The notes: generated by a model not told the origin, from the letters alone. A stretch of DNA of 55,880 bases from Protostelium mycophagum (GCA_002081555.1 KV921116.1:1-55880); one strand, 5' to 3'. Positions 12,301 through 25,934 are shown, counted from the first letter of the stretch. Program-made: numbers and translations.

Positions 12301-15300
12301 GATTAAACTCAGCTGCCACATGTCAAAACTCAAAGTGACATCTGACGTGTCTTACTCTTCAGTGCCGAGCCATTGATGGAGACGATCAGCAGTGGTTCGT
12401 CTGTCGGATTTTCCCATGCAAAATCCAGCTCCGTTTTTGGCTCCATTGCATGAGTTGCTCCAGGCGCGTTCTATCAATTTTAAGAGAATGAAACAATGTA
12501 GATGATTCATCAACATCACTAACCTTTTGGAAGATGACAATAGGTAGGTTAGTGTCATTGATAATCTTGTATGGGCTCTTGGTGCTCTCCATATTTCTCA
12601 GCCTGACTACAGTTGTGGCGACTTCTTGTGTGATCTCAACAGTATATAATTTGTAGTCTTTTCTGTCAGAGTCGGGAATCTTGACGTGGAATGTACCCAG
12701 TCCATCAATGTTGAACCCGTTCGACCTGCATTTTTTCAACTATTTATATGCATTCTTCATTTATGAATCGATTTATAAAATGTTGGTATATGTACGAGCA
12801 ATTTCTCGTTATGATTGTTGAAACTGACTGACCATTCATGTCTATTTCCGGCAATCTTGATGCATAATTGCTGCTTATCGTTTGGTACGGTGACCCACTT
12901 GTGCATCGTCTTGTGTTCTCCAGTCTTCAAACGTTGCTGAAATAACATGAGATTCACACGAAATTTCGTGTAAAGATCACCTCTTCCTCTGCGTTGGCTC
13001 CAGATTGTTTATATAAGATAGTGGCATCACAACTGTTCTCAATGATGAACCTTGGTAACAGTTCTACAACTCTAGTACGAGAGAACTGATGATGTCATTA
13101 TACGTATACCTTGTTGAACAACATATAAAACATAATGATTACCTGTCCCTCTGCAAGATAGAAGGATGCTCCGACCTCATAACTCTCTCTCTCTTCACCT
13201 GAGAACTGCACAACTCCATTTGTACCGACAGTATCAATGTTGAAGGCCTGTACAATTCAGCATCTATTAAATATAAAAAGACATTATACCTTGGACCACT
13301 GGCAGTTGTTTCCCTTGAGGAGTACTCTGTTTCCACCGGGTACATCCGAAGTGTAAGAGAATATCACGGGCGTAATGACTCCCTGGGGAGTCGATGGTAT
13401 CGTGAATACCGGTTCATCGGAACCACTTCCGAGTACTCTCTGACGTAATCTCAAATCCATTCCGGAGTGGTTCACGATCCAGTATGGTGAGAAGATGACA
13501 AGTTTACGGCATCCAGCTTCGAGTTTTCAGTGAAAGATTGAAATATGTGACGTCACCTTCTAAGCGTGATTCCAGAGACAAATTCATCTCTAAGGGACCC
13601 TCTTTATCTGTCATTTTGAATTTTTTGTCCAAATGATTTTTCTTCTTGTCTGGAGTATGCACGGTGATCTGATTTCGGTCAATAGATAATCCCACATATA
13701 CTCTTATCTACAACGAGACATGGTATTTAAAGCCAGGAACAATAAAAATCCCACCGATTTGCTCTCTTTCCAGTTCTCAGCTTGTACACTCATCATGACC
13801 GCTCTGGACGTTGTCACGTTGTAGATGGATAACGTCTTTCCGCTCTCTAATTGGCTCGTTGTAGATCCCTCATTCAATCGGAAGTTCAAAGTCACGGGCA
13901 GCGCATTCTCCACCACAATTGGGGCATTAACAATCAATTCTACCTCGGTAACAGAGGCATCTGTCTCCTTATCGTCTGATGGCTTAGCTTGTAGAATCAA
14001 TTCCCTGTCTTCACTGCATGCGAAGATAGTCTGTTCCAAGTCAGTGATCAATGAGAGATGGTGATTCACATTTGTCTTTGCGAAGGATGATGCTGAGAGC
14101 GTTTTCGAGTTTTCGCCGGTTGTGTCTCTGAACACGCTCAATCCGCTCATATCAAACAGATTGCTTCCAGTCTTCCAAGAATGATCATCTTCCGGCTTGC
14201 AGACCATGAGACCTGCACACGTCATCACGTGGTATTTTGACAGTTGTAGATGTACCGTTCTCCACATAGATAATAGGGATGGGTATATTTTCCTCTGGTT
14301 GAATAGGGCCGAGGACTTGGGCCGGATTTGTACCGTTTCCAGTATCAAAAAACCCAACAACTATTGGGACGCTACTCTTGTTTGTAACAGATGCCAGAGA
14401 CTGCAAGGTGACTATCTTACTACCTTCGTCCAGTACGATCTACAACGGTCATTTCTATATATTTAAAATAACCCACTTTGCAGATGACGCTGGTGGTCAG
14501 GCGGCCCTTGGAGACGGAGAATTGTTGAGTTCCCACACGGTCCAGGGAAAACCCTGGGACAAGTGTATCCTCGATCTTGAGAGAGATTGTTCTTGTGGCA
14601 GATCCAGAATCAGATGTTATATTTCTATCATTCATTGCGTAGCCGATCGGGTACTCTTCTCCACTCTCTAATGCCTTGTTGACCTTGTTGACCTATCTCT
14701 GTTATCATGATATCTTCACGAGTTGTAGATCGCTAAAAATAGAATAAATACTCACGCCGTCCATGATGACGTGGATACTACTTCCGGTCTTGTTGACTAC
14801 CCAGTATGGGCTGAAGTTCCTGGCTTTATGCACGACCGCACCCTTCTCTATACCTTCTGAGAGATAATCTCTGTCGAGGATGCTCTTCAATGTTCCCAAG
14901 TTGTCAATCAAGGCATGGGAGATATTCATGTTGAAAATGTCATCCGATCTGATCTCGATGCACATCTGGGGTTCTTGTCTCTTTTGTGCCTGGGAAGGTG
15001 AGGATGTGTCTGGTTGTAGATGGTATATTAACCTTAATTTTGACGGAATAATCTTCAATGAGAGGTTCGTATTTCACCACAAGAGGATTGAAGTAATCGA
15101 CAAACATGCGGAAATCCACCAAAGCATCCATCTGTAACATGTCATCTCTACAACGAAGGTATACCAAGAGAACTCACGTTAGAAGACCAGTTTCCTACGG
15201 TGACTAACACTTCAGCTACGGCCAAGGAGATAAGTGGAATATTTCTTCCCTCGAAATCGTTCACCAAGGTGATGTATAGAGATGTACACCTGAATTGCAA

Positions 15301-18300
15301 CTGTCGACATTAAGTGTTGTCAACATATATTTGGTATGAAATCACGTACGCTCTCTTGCTTGATCTTGGTCACCTTAGTGACAGTGGTTGTGGACGCAGC
15401 GGCATCCGGAGTTACCGGAGTTACAGCGGGAGTATCTTTGACAGGTTGGTGCTTTTGTACTTCATCCAAAATACCGGTGACTAATTTGAAATCCTTTTGA
15501 AATTTCAGTGACATTTCATCAATAAAAGTATGACGTCATCACCTGATAAGTGAGCACCAAGTTGGTTGGCTCAATATTCATATTGACTCTCGTTGCGTTG
15601 GGGTTGTTGTTGTAGTTGAGGCTAATGTTCAGTGGTCTCAAAATAGATGATCTGTCCTCATTCTACAACCAGTCATTATTTTCGTCAATGGAATAAATCT
15701 ACATCATAAATTTCGCAAACAGTCTTGATACCGTTCACAGCCGAAAACAGGATACGAATTCCATTCATTACTCACGTCAAGACCAGGTCTGCAGACAAAA
15801 GCCTGCATCGTTGTTATGCTTATCGTAGCCTTCTCACAAGCTTGCTCGGAAATAGTCAACTCGTGCTCCTCATTCCCATCATCACTCTTTCTCTCGGAAA
15901 GCTCATCCACATTCGCTGAGAATGTGAGGGCGAGGGAAGTCTTCAGTACCATGGCTCTCGTGTTTAGTTTTCTGGCCTTATGCAGTAGAACAAGCTCGAT
16001 GTTGTTCAGGTTTACAACAGCGAGGGTCATGGCTTCTGGTTGCGCGACCTGAGTTCTCGATGAGTTTTCAATGAATTATCACGAACTTCACCTCGGAATC
16101 TTGTGGAGCTTGTTCTGTGTCAGTATCCGTGGGTTTGGTCTTCTCCACTACAGGTTGCTTCACTGTATCCGCTGGCGGAGCAGCCTGTCAAAAGTGTCAG
16201 TTCTGACATTTGTCTGTCAAATAGAAACTCACCATGGCAAGAGCGTTCATGAAAAATCCTTGGATTCCAAAGAGGGCATCGGGCACAACGTAAACGGTGG
16301 GACTGTTGAGGTCCAATCTGACATTCTGATCTCCGGTGTTGCTCTTCTCATAACGTAAAGACATAAGATGTCTCGTGTTGGCAAGCGTGCTGCTGTCCAC
16401 GAGACCTCTGAACTGATTGTGACAGTCGATTCTCGTGTCAGCAAGTGTCATTCTGTGCATATGGAAGTGCGCCTTGATTGCATTGTCGGTTCTGACCTGT
16501 CAAGATTGTCAGATAGATGTCAAATTGTGCCAGAATTACCTTCGCATCGAGTCGCACTTGTTCGATGTTGAAAGAAGCTACGGAGGGTCTGAGCTTTCCT
16601 GGTGTTACCGCACCGACGCCAGGCACAATCTCAAATGCGATTTTGTCAAGCACCATCTCCACATCTGCCAAAAATGGTACTTCCTGCTTCTACAACGAGG
16701 TCAATTTTTTTGAAATCTCAAAATTGATTTACCCTGATTGTAGTGGCAATTGTAGTTGTCTTGCGTCTCTCTTTGATGGTGGCTGATTTATCACTATTTT
16801 CGGTGATCGTGATCCTCTTGCGGCCCTGCGTACTTTCAACTTGAATATCCTCCTCTTTGTCTTGAACTACGGGGGTATTTTCAACGACACCTGTCACACG
16901 TCAGTGTACATCGGCACAATGTTTTGAGACTGACCCTCTTTCAGGTTCCCGCTGAGAACAGATAAGGTGAGTATCAATTGCATTTCTGAGAGTTGTAGAT
17001 CGATGGAGGATATGTGGGTCTTCACCGCAAACTGTGGGAAGAAATCATTGTGCTTTATGTTGAGAAGTCGTGTCAGATTGAGATTAATATTCACTTCATT
17101 TAATAATGGTACTGACACCATTGTGAGCCCAGTGCTCATCCTACCTACTTTCAGAACAATTATAAAGCTTTAAAATAATACCTGACATTTCCCTCAACAT
17201 TCTCTTCAACGGTTGCGAGGAATGTTCTGATGTTGATGGATGTCAGTGCAATTGTCATGCAGTCTAATTGAACAGCTGCCACGTCTCCCATCATCTGTCA
17301 CATGTCATCTTGATATTCTTGACAGTTGAGTCACCTTGGTGTCGAAGGTATTTCCCACTGTCAATTCTCCGAGCTCCACGATGATGTGTTCTGATGACGT
17401 GGAGTTCTTGGGCACAACAATTTGAGGCGTGGATATCTTCACGTCGAGTTTTATCCTCGTGATAGCGCTCTCCTTCTCTGCAGGTCTGGGAAATTTCAGT
17501 GAAAACTGGAGCACAACAGAACACGTACATTGTGCTCTTCTTTACGGGAGAGTCGGTTATTTTTTGAAGTAAGGCGGTGGCTCTCTTATTGCGGTGATCT
17601 GATATGTTTGTGCCCTGCGCGACAGCAGGTTCGTCTTTATTGATAGAATTCAACGTATTCATGACATGACCCTAATCATCTAAGTTTCTGTTGAATTCAA
17701 ATGAAATATCCACCTTCAAAAAGTAGTTTTGGAGACGGCTCACAAAAGCGTTCAAGAATACAAATCTGATGGATCTCATATTCACATCTGCTTGCATCTC
17801 GTATCCAGGGAACCCTAAGACCACGTCATCACCGAATCTCGATGAAATCTCACCTTCTACCAATGGATCAAATGTGTTATAGTGGAATTCCAGCATATTT
17901 TGAATCTCATCCTCCTCATCATTCCTGACAACAGATAAGATCTCACTGTACTGTGCTCCGCCATCCTCTGCTTTCACATTCGTGATGTCTATGCTTCCCA
18001 AGTGTCCCTGGGTGTGTTCATGATGAAGATGAGTAGTCATGCATGAGATATCATACCTTTGCCTCCATGATCTTATCGTACATCTGTAGATGTGCTTGTA
18101 TATTTCTTATTCCAAATTCGGACATGATTTCACCTCCCTCATTTAACAAAAGAGAAATCTGCTTCAGGTTTGCGGTGACCTTCATCGTAACATCTGACTT
18201 GGGCCTCATCTTTGGCTGTCTGCTGGGGCTGCTTGCAACTAAATATCTCAGTATTTGTAATCTAACTCTTGCTTGTAGATTGATGCATTATTGTGTGCTT

Positions 18301-21300
18301 ACTGAGAGTTGAAGCCCTGACTGATTGTATTCCCCTGCGTCCTTTTGCGGAGTTTGGAGTTTGTACTGTTGGAGCAGGAGCTGCATTTTGTGGTGGAGAG
18401 AGTCTGCAACATGTGAGTGTGAATGCAATCATCACATCCAAGAAAACATGCGATTGAAAGATTAATATAGAGAGGACAATAAAAGCATACATCTGTAATA
18501 AAGGTAGATACTGGCGCATGGCAACCTTCAGCAGTTGGGCAATTGTGCCTTGATTGAAAACCAAACACAACGATTCGAAATTCACTTCAGCCTGTGAAAT
18601 ATCAGTGAAATCTACAACGTGGATACAACTGACCTCTGACATTATGCCTATGTACTCTGGGGACATCTTATCTGTCTGTCTAAATGAAATATTGATCAAA
18701 CGACTCTCTTCCTCATCTGCGTCCATTTCCAAAAGGGATGACGTCACCAAATGTCGGAAATCTGGACCATCACAAAGAATTAAATCTTCCAGCTCGATTG
18801 TAGACAAGTACACTTTGGCCAGCATGTCATACGTTCTCTGTCTAAATTCCACTCCGAAATCCTTCAGAGAAAACTACGAAATTTCAGCGAGTTTTCTCTC
18901 AATCGGTGAGTTACAGACCTTCATGAATTTAACTTCTCTTGTAGGGGTGTCATCGTATGACATGTAGATTGACACTTCCTGAATCTTAAACTCTGCCAAG
19001 ATTAAAACTCTATGCAGTAAACTTTCCGTCTCTTCTTTTGTCAATTTCTTCGGTCTAATCATTTCAGTGAAATCTCTTAGATGTCTAGGTAAATATGATA
19101 TCTCACTCTGGTTGTGGTAGGACTATTTCTGCAGCTGCAGAGTTGACGGCCGAAGATGTGGGAGTAGATGCAGATAGAGATGAAGTAGATCTGGTGAGAT
19201 CTGGTTGACCCTCTGATGGTTCAGGGGCAGTCAGCACCTATAATGATCAGTCTTGTTGTAGATGGATATGTTCACCTTTACGAGCTTCAATAATTGTTGA
19301 GTCTTCTTTGGCGAAATGTTCAGTATGAATGATGGTAGACTTCCAGTCACCCTGGATATTATTATTTCAATATTCCTCATCCCGTTTTCTTCTGGTTAGA
19401 TTTTATATTTGTGTGACACGATCATTCTTTTCAAGACAGAGTTAAAGAGGATACTGACTTCATCTTAGTGAGTGTGGCTTCGTTTGGCTCTATACAATTG
19501 CAGAACCTAATCACGATGCTGAAATTATTGATCAAGTGCATGTGGCTCTTGTTCTGTTCTTCTTTATCTGTCCATTTCTGTGATGCTTTTGGTACCAACA
19601 GCACCTGTAGCTTTAAGGGGATTTGCAGAGTGATGACGTCATACCTGCATCTCGCTGAGTGAGATGTCGTATTTGTCGTAAAAACTATCGGGATCTTTCT
19701 CTCCTTCGCTGGGTGTCGTTTGGCTTAAATCAGTCCTTATGTTTAATTGTCCGAGATCTACAACGAGCAATGGTGTGTCGTGGTTCTTGGGATTTTCGGG
19801 TAAAATGACACGAGGTGCCTGATGACATCATCATCATGATCATCTAGATAAATAGGATATTGCTATGTTCACAATTCTACAACATTGTAGATGTCCAAGT
19901 CTTTTAAAAATATTACCCTTATAAATAATCTGAGGTCTATCGTCTTGTGATTGGCCAGAGCATCGGCCATCTGTGCTTGTGTTCTTTGTGATATTGCGTT
20001 CGCCTTCTCTCTCGCGATATCTCTGATTTCTGCCGCGACTGTCACCGGCTCTTCCGGCTCGAAAACTTGAGCTGTGAAATTTCAATGAAAATCCGGAGTT
20101 TCCTGACAGTCACCTAATTTCATGAGGAGGGGTTTGTTGACAAAAATATCGTTGGATTCCATGGACATATCCACAACGAGGTCAGAGTGCTCATCCAGCG
20201 GATTCTGCTCAAATTCTAGAAGCAACAACGGTTGATCCGGTGTTGCGTTAGCGGATCTTGTGATCACCTTTGGATATATATTTCTCTTTGACCATCTGTC
20301 CTCCACCTCAAATCCCTCGATCGATAACTTGGCCTAAAATAATGTCAACTTCAATATCTAATATCAACATATATATTGGATTTATTTCAGATGAAATTAT
20401 GGGTGATAAGTAATATGGCCCAGATGACATGATAATGAATAAATATATATTGTGTATTTCATGGAGAATTATGGAAATATCAGACCTTGAGACCGTTACC
20501 ACGGATATCTGCAGAGGCAGTTATGTTTGTAATAGCAGCGTGTATAATCTCTCCGTCACTTTCTGTTCCTGTGACTCCGAGTGACGCATTCTTCACCTCG
20601 ATATGTGCGCGTATCTTAACGTACTGTCCCACGTTAATGAAGGTGATGACGTCATTTGTTCACCTCTTTGGGGAGTTCTGTCTGTTGTAGTGTCTCGTTG
20701 TAGTCGATTGTTTTGTATAGTTCGTGTTTTTGTTCCGTGGTTAACTCAATCAATTGCGTCTCTGGCTACAATGGTCAGTTTTTTAATTCAATCTGTCCCA
20801 ATAGATTATCTTCTTAACAAATTACCTTGGCACTGCCACCAAACCATCCACCGAACCATCCTTTGTTATTCTCTTTATCTATCTCATCAGAGTTCTTCTG
20901 CTCTAATGCTAACTCTGCATTTGCCAGTGAACGGAAACTGTCAATATGTCAATACGCATCTATGATGTCATACAACTCACAATAAGATATCATTGACCCC
21001 CAATATCTCCTCATAATTTTTGTAGATCTCTTCTTCAGAAGGAGTCAAAGGCTTCAACTACGACATCGTGTCAATCTTGCGATGATATCATATGTCGACA
21101 TTTCTACACACCCATTTTTTCTTCTGCTTTCGCTTGTACAGCGAGATGTACTCTTTCATGTGTCGACGTCTCTCTTGAATAAATTTCCACGAACTTCTCT
21201 GCAATTTATCCTTTATCGGGTCCATTATGGCGTTTCCTGACATATGTCAATCTACAACGCTGTTTTTATGTTTTTACCTGCATATTTCCACCACAATCTG

Positions 21301-22756
21301 GCGTTAGGACCGTTGTTCGGTCTTACTTTGGGTCTGTACTTCAAATTCTACATTCATTAATCATCTCTTCACAACAAATAAACACACCTCTTTGACCTTC
21401 TCAAAAGCGGTAAGAGAATCGACTAGTCTCAATACACTCTGGTATTGCACTCTTTCTACTCTAAGCCCGATGTCCTCGAATACAAGCGTCGCATCTATCT
21501 TAGGTTGTTCCATGTCTGGAATGTCACTCGTGTTCATGACTAATCTTAATGCTGCAGAGATGGGGTTCACCACAAAGTGGTGGGGGAAGGGTTTACTTTT
21601 CGAGGAGATCTACAACACATCAATCTTCCATCGCATATTCGCGAAGAAATCGCAGATACGTCACCTCGTCAGACAAATGTGATTTTACGGCGGTCAGTTG
21701 ATCATTATGGGATGTCTTCCTCTTGAGTGGGTCGAAATAGACTGACAAACTCTCCAATTTGGCAAGCTTATAAATGATCTTGTCTGCTTTTCCCTCCACA
21801 AAAATTTCGCGCCAATTGTCGTCTGTAGAACGGACGGTCACGGCGTCGAGGCATACTCCTATGGCGAAGGGATGCTGTGATCACGTTAGTAAACGCATCG
21901 CTTCGCTAACGGATAGTATTATGTTCTCAAAATGTTGAAGTCTTTCTGGGGTTTTTCGTGACAATGACAATAACAGAAGCAAGAGCATCCGATTCTTTTG
22001 ACTAAAAAAATATGTAGAAAAACTGACTTGTGGGTCGGTTAGATCATCCTCGATTCTGACGTGTATTTGGGATATCTCTATTTGAATATTATCAATGATT
22101 TTTGTGACCATTTTAGCCGCAAATCCGTCGCTCTTGTCCACAGCGGATTCGTTCTGTATATTCTTCATGATCTCTGCATTGTCTAAGCGTGTCTGTTTGA
22201 TGGCTGCCGCGCGTTTCTTTTCGGCCTCTTTGCTGTACTCTCCATAGTCGTGGAATTGGGGAGCGAGTACGATGAAAACTTGACTGACCTGCGGAATTTC
22301 AGTGAATTTCGGCAGAGTTTTTCAGGAATTTTATGGATACCTGTACGACAACAGGCTGACTCTTAAGCGACTTCCATGGCACTTTGAGAACTAATTTCCC
22401 GATGATACCTGTTGATGAAATCAACACGATTTAACAAATACTTTTGATGGAATGACATATCCGCAGATTCTCGCTCAATCGCCAAACAAATTACCTTGCT
22501 TAAGCACAAACGGTAATCCAAGATTATTCAATGCGTCTTGATTAATCTCCAAGTCTGTGAGCACCACATCACCTATATTCTTTATCTCACTAGAATGAGA
22601 AATTATGGTGCACTCACCTCCCCATATTCCAATCTTAAGTCCTTCCCTGTTCAAATTCTTCACATACGCCCCCTTTGGCGATCAGTTTCACAACGATATG
22701 ATCGTACTCACAAGATATTTTAAGAGTAAATCTGAGACGATCCCTTCGAAGACCAT
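9356..22756 (-). CDS. VPS13: VPS13-family bridge-like lipid transfer protein
   Basis: VPS13 proteins are rod-shaped bridges that move bulk phospholipid between organelles at contact sites. The N-terminal chorein domain is clear: MVFEGIVSDLL, then KNLNREGLKIGIWGG, DLEINQDALNNLGLPF, and FAAKMVTKIIDNIQIEI with HVRIEDD. The long middle is the repeated beta-groove region. Around 15.0-13.2 kb are SHR/adaptor-binding repeats with FSPYWVVNKTGSSIHV and PYWIVNHSGMDLRLRQ. The C-terminal ATG2/VPS13 module lies near 10.8-10.0 kb (GLFNSFTKGFGDFFFEPAQG, GPLGLMKGIGRG, GLPIKPVVGVVD), followed by a PH-like tail (about 9.85-9.36 kb). Start and stop are well placed and the length (about 13.4 kb including dozens of short introns) suits a protein near 3,000 residues. 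Introns here are rich in the dispersed words described in the findings. Confidence 0.93.
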
Positions 22757-23361
22757 CTCATCACCTGTTTAGAGGGGAATAACGCAAGAAACGACACACG
22801 CGAATTCTACCGTTGTAAAGGGAGAAGAAAATTTCCAGTTCAAATTTTTTATTTTGGCCAGAGGCCTCTGACTGAAAAGCTTCCCATCATATAAAAAGAG
22901 GATATCACAGTGCATTTATCTACAATCCAACACACACTGCTTGCCTCCTGTGATCTGTTCGTAAATTCTCTGATTGCTTGCCAGGACCAAAATCTTGACT
23001 CTCGCGCTGACCACTCTGAACACAAAACGTTGCACCACAATCACCTTCGAAACGCTGTATATCGTGTCAGCGATGATATGTAGAGCATTATTTAGGATTC
23101 AAAATCACAGAATCGGTCAGTTAGACAGATGATGGCGTGAGTTCTGATCAGAGAGTCCGTCACGTGACTTTAGACACACCTCTGGCAACTTCGTATAGAA
23201 CTGAAGTTGTGGTGAGTCTCTCCACCTCAGAATCGCCGTACATGTTCATCTATAGACACTCTACAGATGATAGGTTTCAAAAGGTCTAATTTATTACTTG
23301 GGGCTGAGATAATCGTCCAGACATTCTTCGCCTATGGAAAAATTATTCCAGTTTTATTGGA
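22757..23361. other. Divergent intergenic region between VPS13 and hydrolase
   Basis: About 600 bases separate two divergently transcribed genes and probably contain both promoters. A weak minus-strand coding candidate is listed separately. No other structure was recognised. Confidence 0.4.
22916..23249 (-). CDS. Possible small uncharacterised gene
   Basis: An ATG at 23249 opens MNMYGDSEVERLTTTSVLYE, ending at a plausible donor (AGAG|gtgtgt). Further down, an open segment (VVSARVKILVLASNQRIY, then EQITGGKQCVLDCR) runs to a stop at 22916. I could not find introns that join the two in one frame with confidence. It may be a real short gene, a 5' exon of VPS13, or chance. Confidence 0.2.
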
Positions 23362-24976
23362 ATGAGCGAGAAAACTCATGATCAGTTTTCGTCCATCAAA
23401 TTCACCAAAAACCCAATGGTTCTTTATTACATTTCGACCTTCATCTTGTGGCTCATCGAGCAGATTTACGCTCTGAGCTACAAGGACAAAGTATCCACCA
23501 AACGAGTCCAAGTTAATGGAAAGAAGGTCAATATTCGGTTCGTAAAGACGACAAAGCAGAAAGGCCCAGATGGACGAACCCTTCAAAGAGAAGGATCTTT
23601 CTCACAACAATACAGTCCTTCGAGTCCAACAGAGAGGCACTATCCCATCATATTAATACACGGCATAGGAAAATCATCTTTTGATTTCCATCCAACATTG
23701 AGAGAGTTTCTACGTAGAAAAGAACACATCACACACCACCCATGTAAGTTAATCATTGGATTATCATGATGTGACAAAATGGTTTTCTCATGTTTTTTTC
23801 TCGTCAAACCACAGATCACAAAAAGGGCCAAAAATTAGACAAATAGAATATAGTATATACTCGAGACTTTCAGCAGCAGAAGATTCGTTTATTTGTCTAT
23901 TATTCTTTTTTACTTTTATGTTTTAAATTTGTACAAAAACGACCGAAAATCTGTTCAGACACTTCACCTTAACAACCGCGACAGCAGCGGTATGATACCG
24001 CGTAGTTTATTACCACATTCTGAACAATGCAGTGGTGATCGCACCGGATTTCCCCGGATTTGGAAGGTCTCGAGGTAGACTGAGCACCGGACATTCTATC
24101 GCTGATATGGCACAATGGTTGGCAAAGTTGATGGAGGCTTTGGGTGAGTCTTGGTGTTTTCGTCCAAATTCAAGATTTGACAATAACGGCTGTAGACATA
24201 AAGAAGGCGCATATTGTCGGTGCTTCTGCTGGATGTCAAGTGAGTTTTCTTCGAATTTTTGCAACTTTAAGATAGAAGATTCAAATTAAATCGATGAATT
24301 TCTTTTTGATTCTTCTCGTTGTATATCGCCATAACTTACGTAACAAGATAGTCTTGTCATTTGTCAGCCAGTACCCAGAAAAAGCTTGCAGCATGTCTCT
24401 GGTCGGTCCCACCATGGGCTACAACCACACCTTCTCCGAATATTTTCTCAACACTATCAAGGTGAACAAAAATTAAAATATGTTAAGAAAATACTCAAAA
24501 AGGAAAAGCCACAAATCACAAAAATAGCAAAAAAAAAATGTCTTTGTAAAAAATAAATTTCTCATTCGCTCATCGCATTCAGAATGCGATCAGAGAATCA
24601 CATCTCTTCAACTTTTGTCATCTCTGCATGTGGGCACAGATGGGCTGGGTCAACTTCTCTCTCTCCGCGCTCCGTTTCCTTGGTGACAACCCCATACCCC
24701 ACAAGGCAATATCCACCCCCACACTCGTCGTCAGGGGTCAACATGACAGGTGATTTTTCGAATTCTCCCAAGATCCATCTACAACGAGACAGGTTGGTAT
24801 CGGCTAGTGATGTAGATTTATTAGTGGACCAACTGAGGGGCAAAGAGAGCAAAAAGATCATAAAGGCGGAGGTGCCAAACGGTAATCACAACATACAATT
24901 CGAGCACCCCACACAACTCGTGGAGCTGTTGCTCCCTTTTATTGTCAGAAGAGAAAGAGAAGAAAAGATGCAATGA
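23362..24976 (+). CDS. Alpha/beta-hydrolase-fold protein, membrane-associated
   Basis: The N-terminus has a hydrophobic helix (MVLYYISTFILWLIEQIYAL), suggesting a membrane anchor. The hydrolase core follows: PIILIHGIGKSSFDFHP (oxyanion-hole HG motif), APDFPGFGRSRG, HSIADMAQWLAKLMEAL, the nucleophile elbow IVGASAGCQ (GxSxG), PTLVVRGQHDR (acid region) and GNHNIQFEHP carrying the likely catalytic His. All three catalytic positions appear present. The last intron (about 24751-24793) ends in CTACAACGAGACAG; removing it restores RGQHDRLVSASDVDLL, confirming it. The second intron (23744-24032) is about 289 nt, far longer than its neighbours. AATAAA follows the stop near 24987. Substrate is unknown; ABHD-type lipases and epoxide-hydrolase relatives share this layout. 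Confidence 0.8.
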
Positions 24977-25934
24977 GCTCAAACAATAAAAACAAAATAT
25001 TTGAATGTGGAAAAAAGTATTATAATTGAATTTTTACTTCAAGGATAAGGAATACCTCGACAAATAGCATTGCTTTAGAATGCATGCCATATCAATGATA
25101 GGAAATGGAACGTCTGTGGGATTGGAAAGTTATATGTGCGAGCAAAAGGTGTAGGCAGAGTAGAATGGGCAAGGAACTAGACAGAGAAGATATTTCCAGA
25201 GGTGTACAAGTACATATGATGATTGTGGGGATATCTGGAGGAGTGAAGAGAGGACAGTACACCAGGGAACAGCACTGTCACAATCAGAAATATACAATTG
25301 GAAGTGATTGTTTCTCATTGTTGTGTCATTCATTCACTGCACAATATTCTTTTTGCAATGAGCCAAAGTCTCAGTCTTTTCTTCTTTTAGGAAAAACTTT
25401 TCTTCTTTAAGGAAGGAAGAGACAAAACTGTCTAAACTAATTAAACAAATAAAGAATAGATTGTTGGTGATTTATAAGGAATAATAATAATAACTCTTTC
25501 GCTTTCTGCTCTTCTGTTTGGTGGATCTCCCATTCCTTTGTCTTCCTTCAACTCAGTAATGAGGATTCTGTTTTGGACAAATGAGAAGAATTTAACGATA
25601 TTTTATCGAATGAAAATAACTTCCTGTGTTTGCTGATACAGTTCATGTACATACTCTCATATAGTCGCAGAGATTGTTGTTGGAATTTCTACTCAAGTCA
25701 TCCCCATCCAACAAAATATGTGCTAGCATGAGATATGTTCACACGGTCTTGGTTTGGAGTGGATAGAATTACTGGACCAGAAAAGCCCCAATTGGATTTC
25801 TTTGAATGTAATAGATGCCATTAAAGCAGAGTTACAAATTTTCCAACACGCAACGTCAGTACATAAAAAGAAACTGTAAACGGCCAGCATATTTATACAT
25901 CACCAAAAATCCCCACAGGTGTGTCCCAAATGAA
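24977..25934. other. Intergenic region between convergent genes
   Basis: About 950 bases between the 3' ends of the hydrolase and DPP5 genes. It is AT-rich, with several AATAAA-like signals. A 101-codon plus-strand frame (25105-25410) has no recognisable motif or splice-supported extension. Nothing further is supported. Confidence 0.4.

Noticed and set aside
25105-25410. Open frame of 101 codons between the hydrolase and DPP5
   Set aside because: No recognisable motif, atypical composition, and no introns in a region where all real genes of that size have them.
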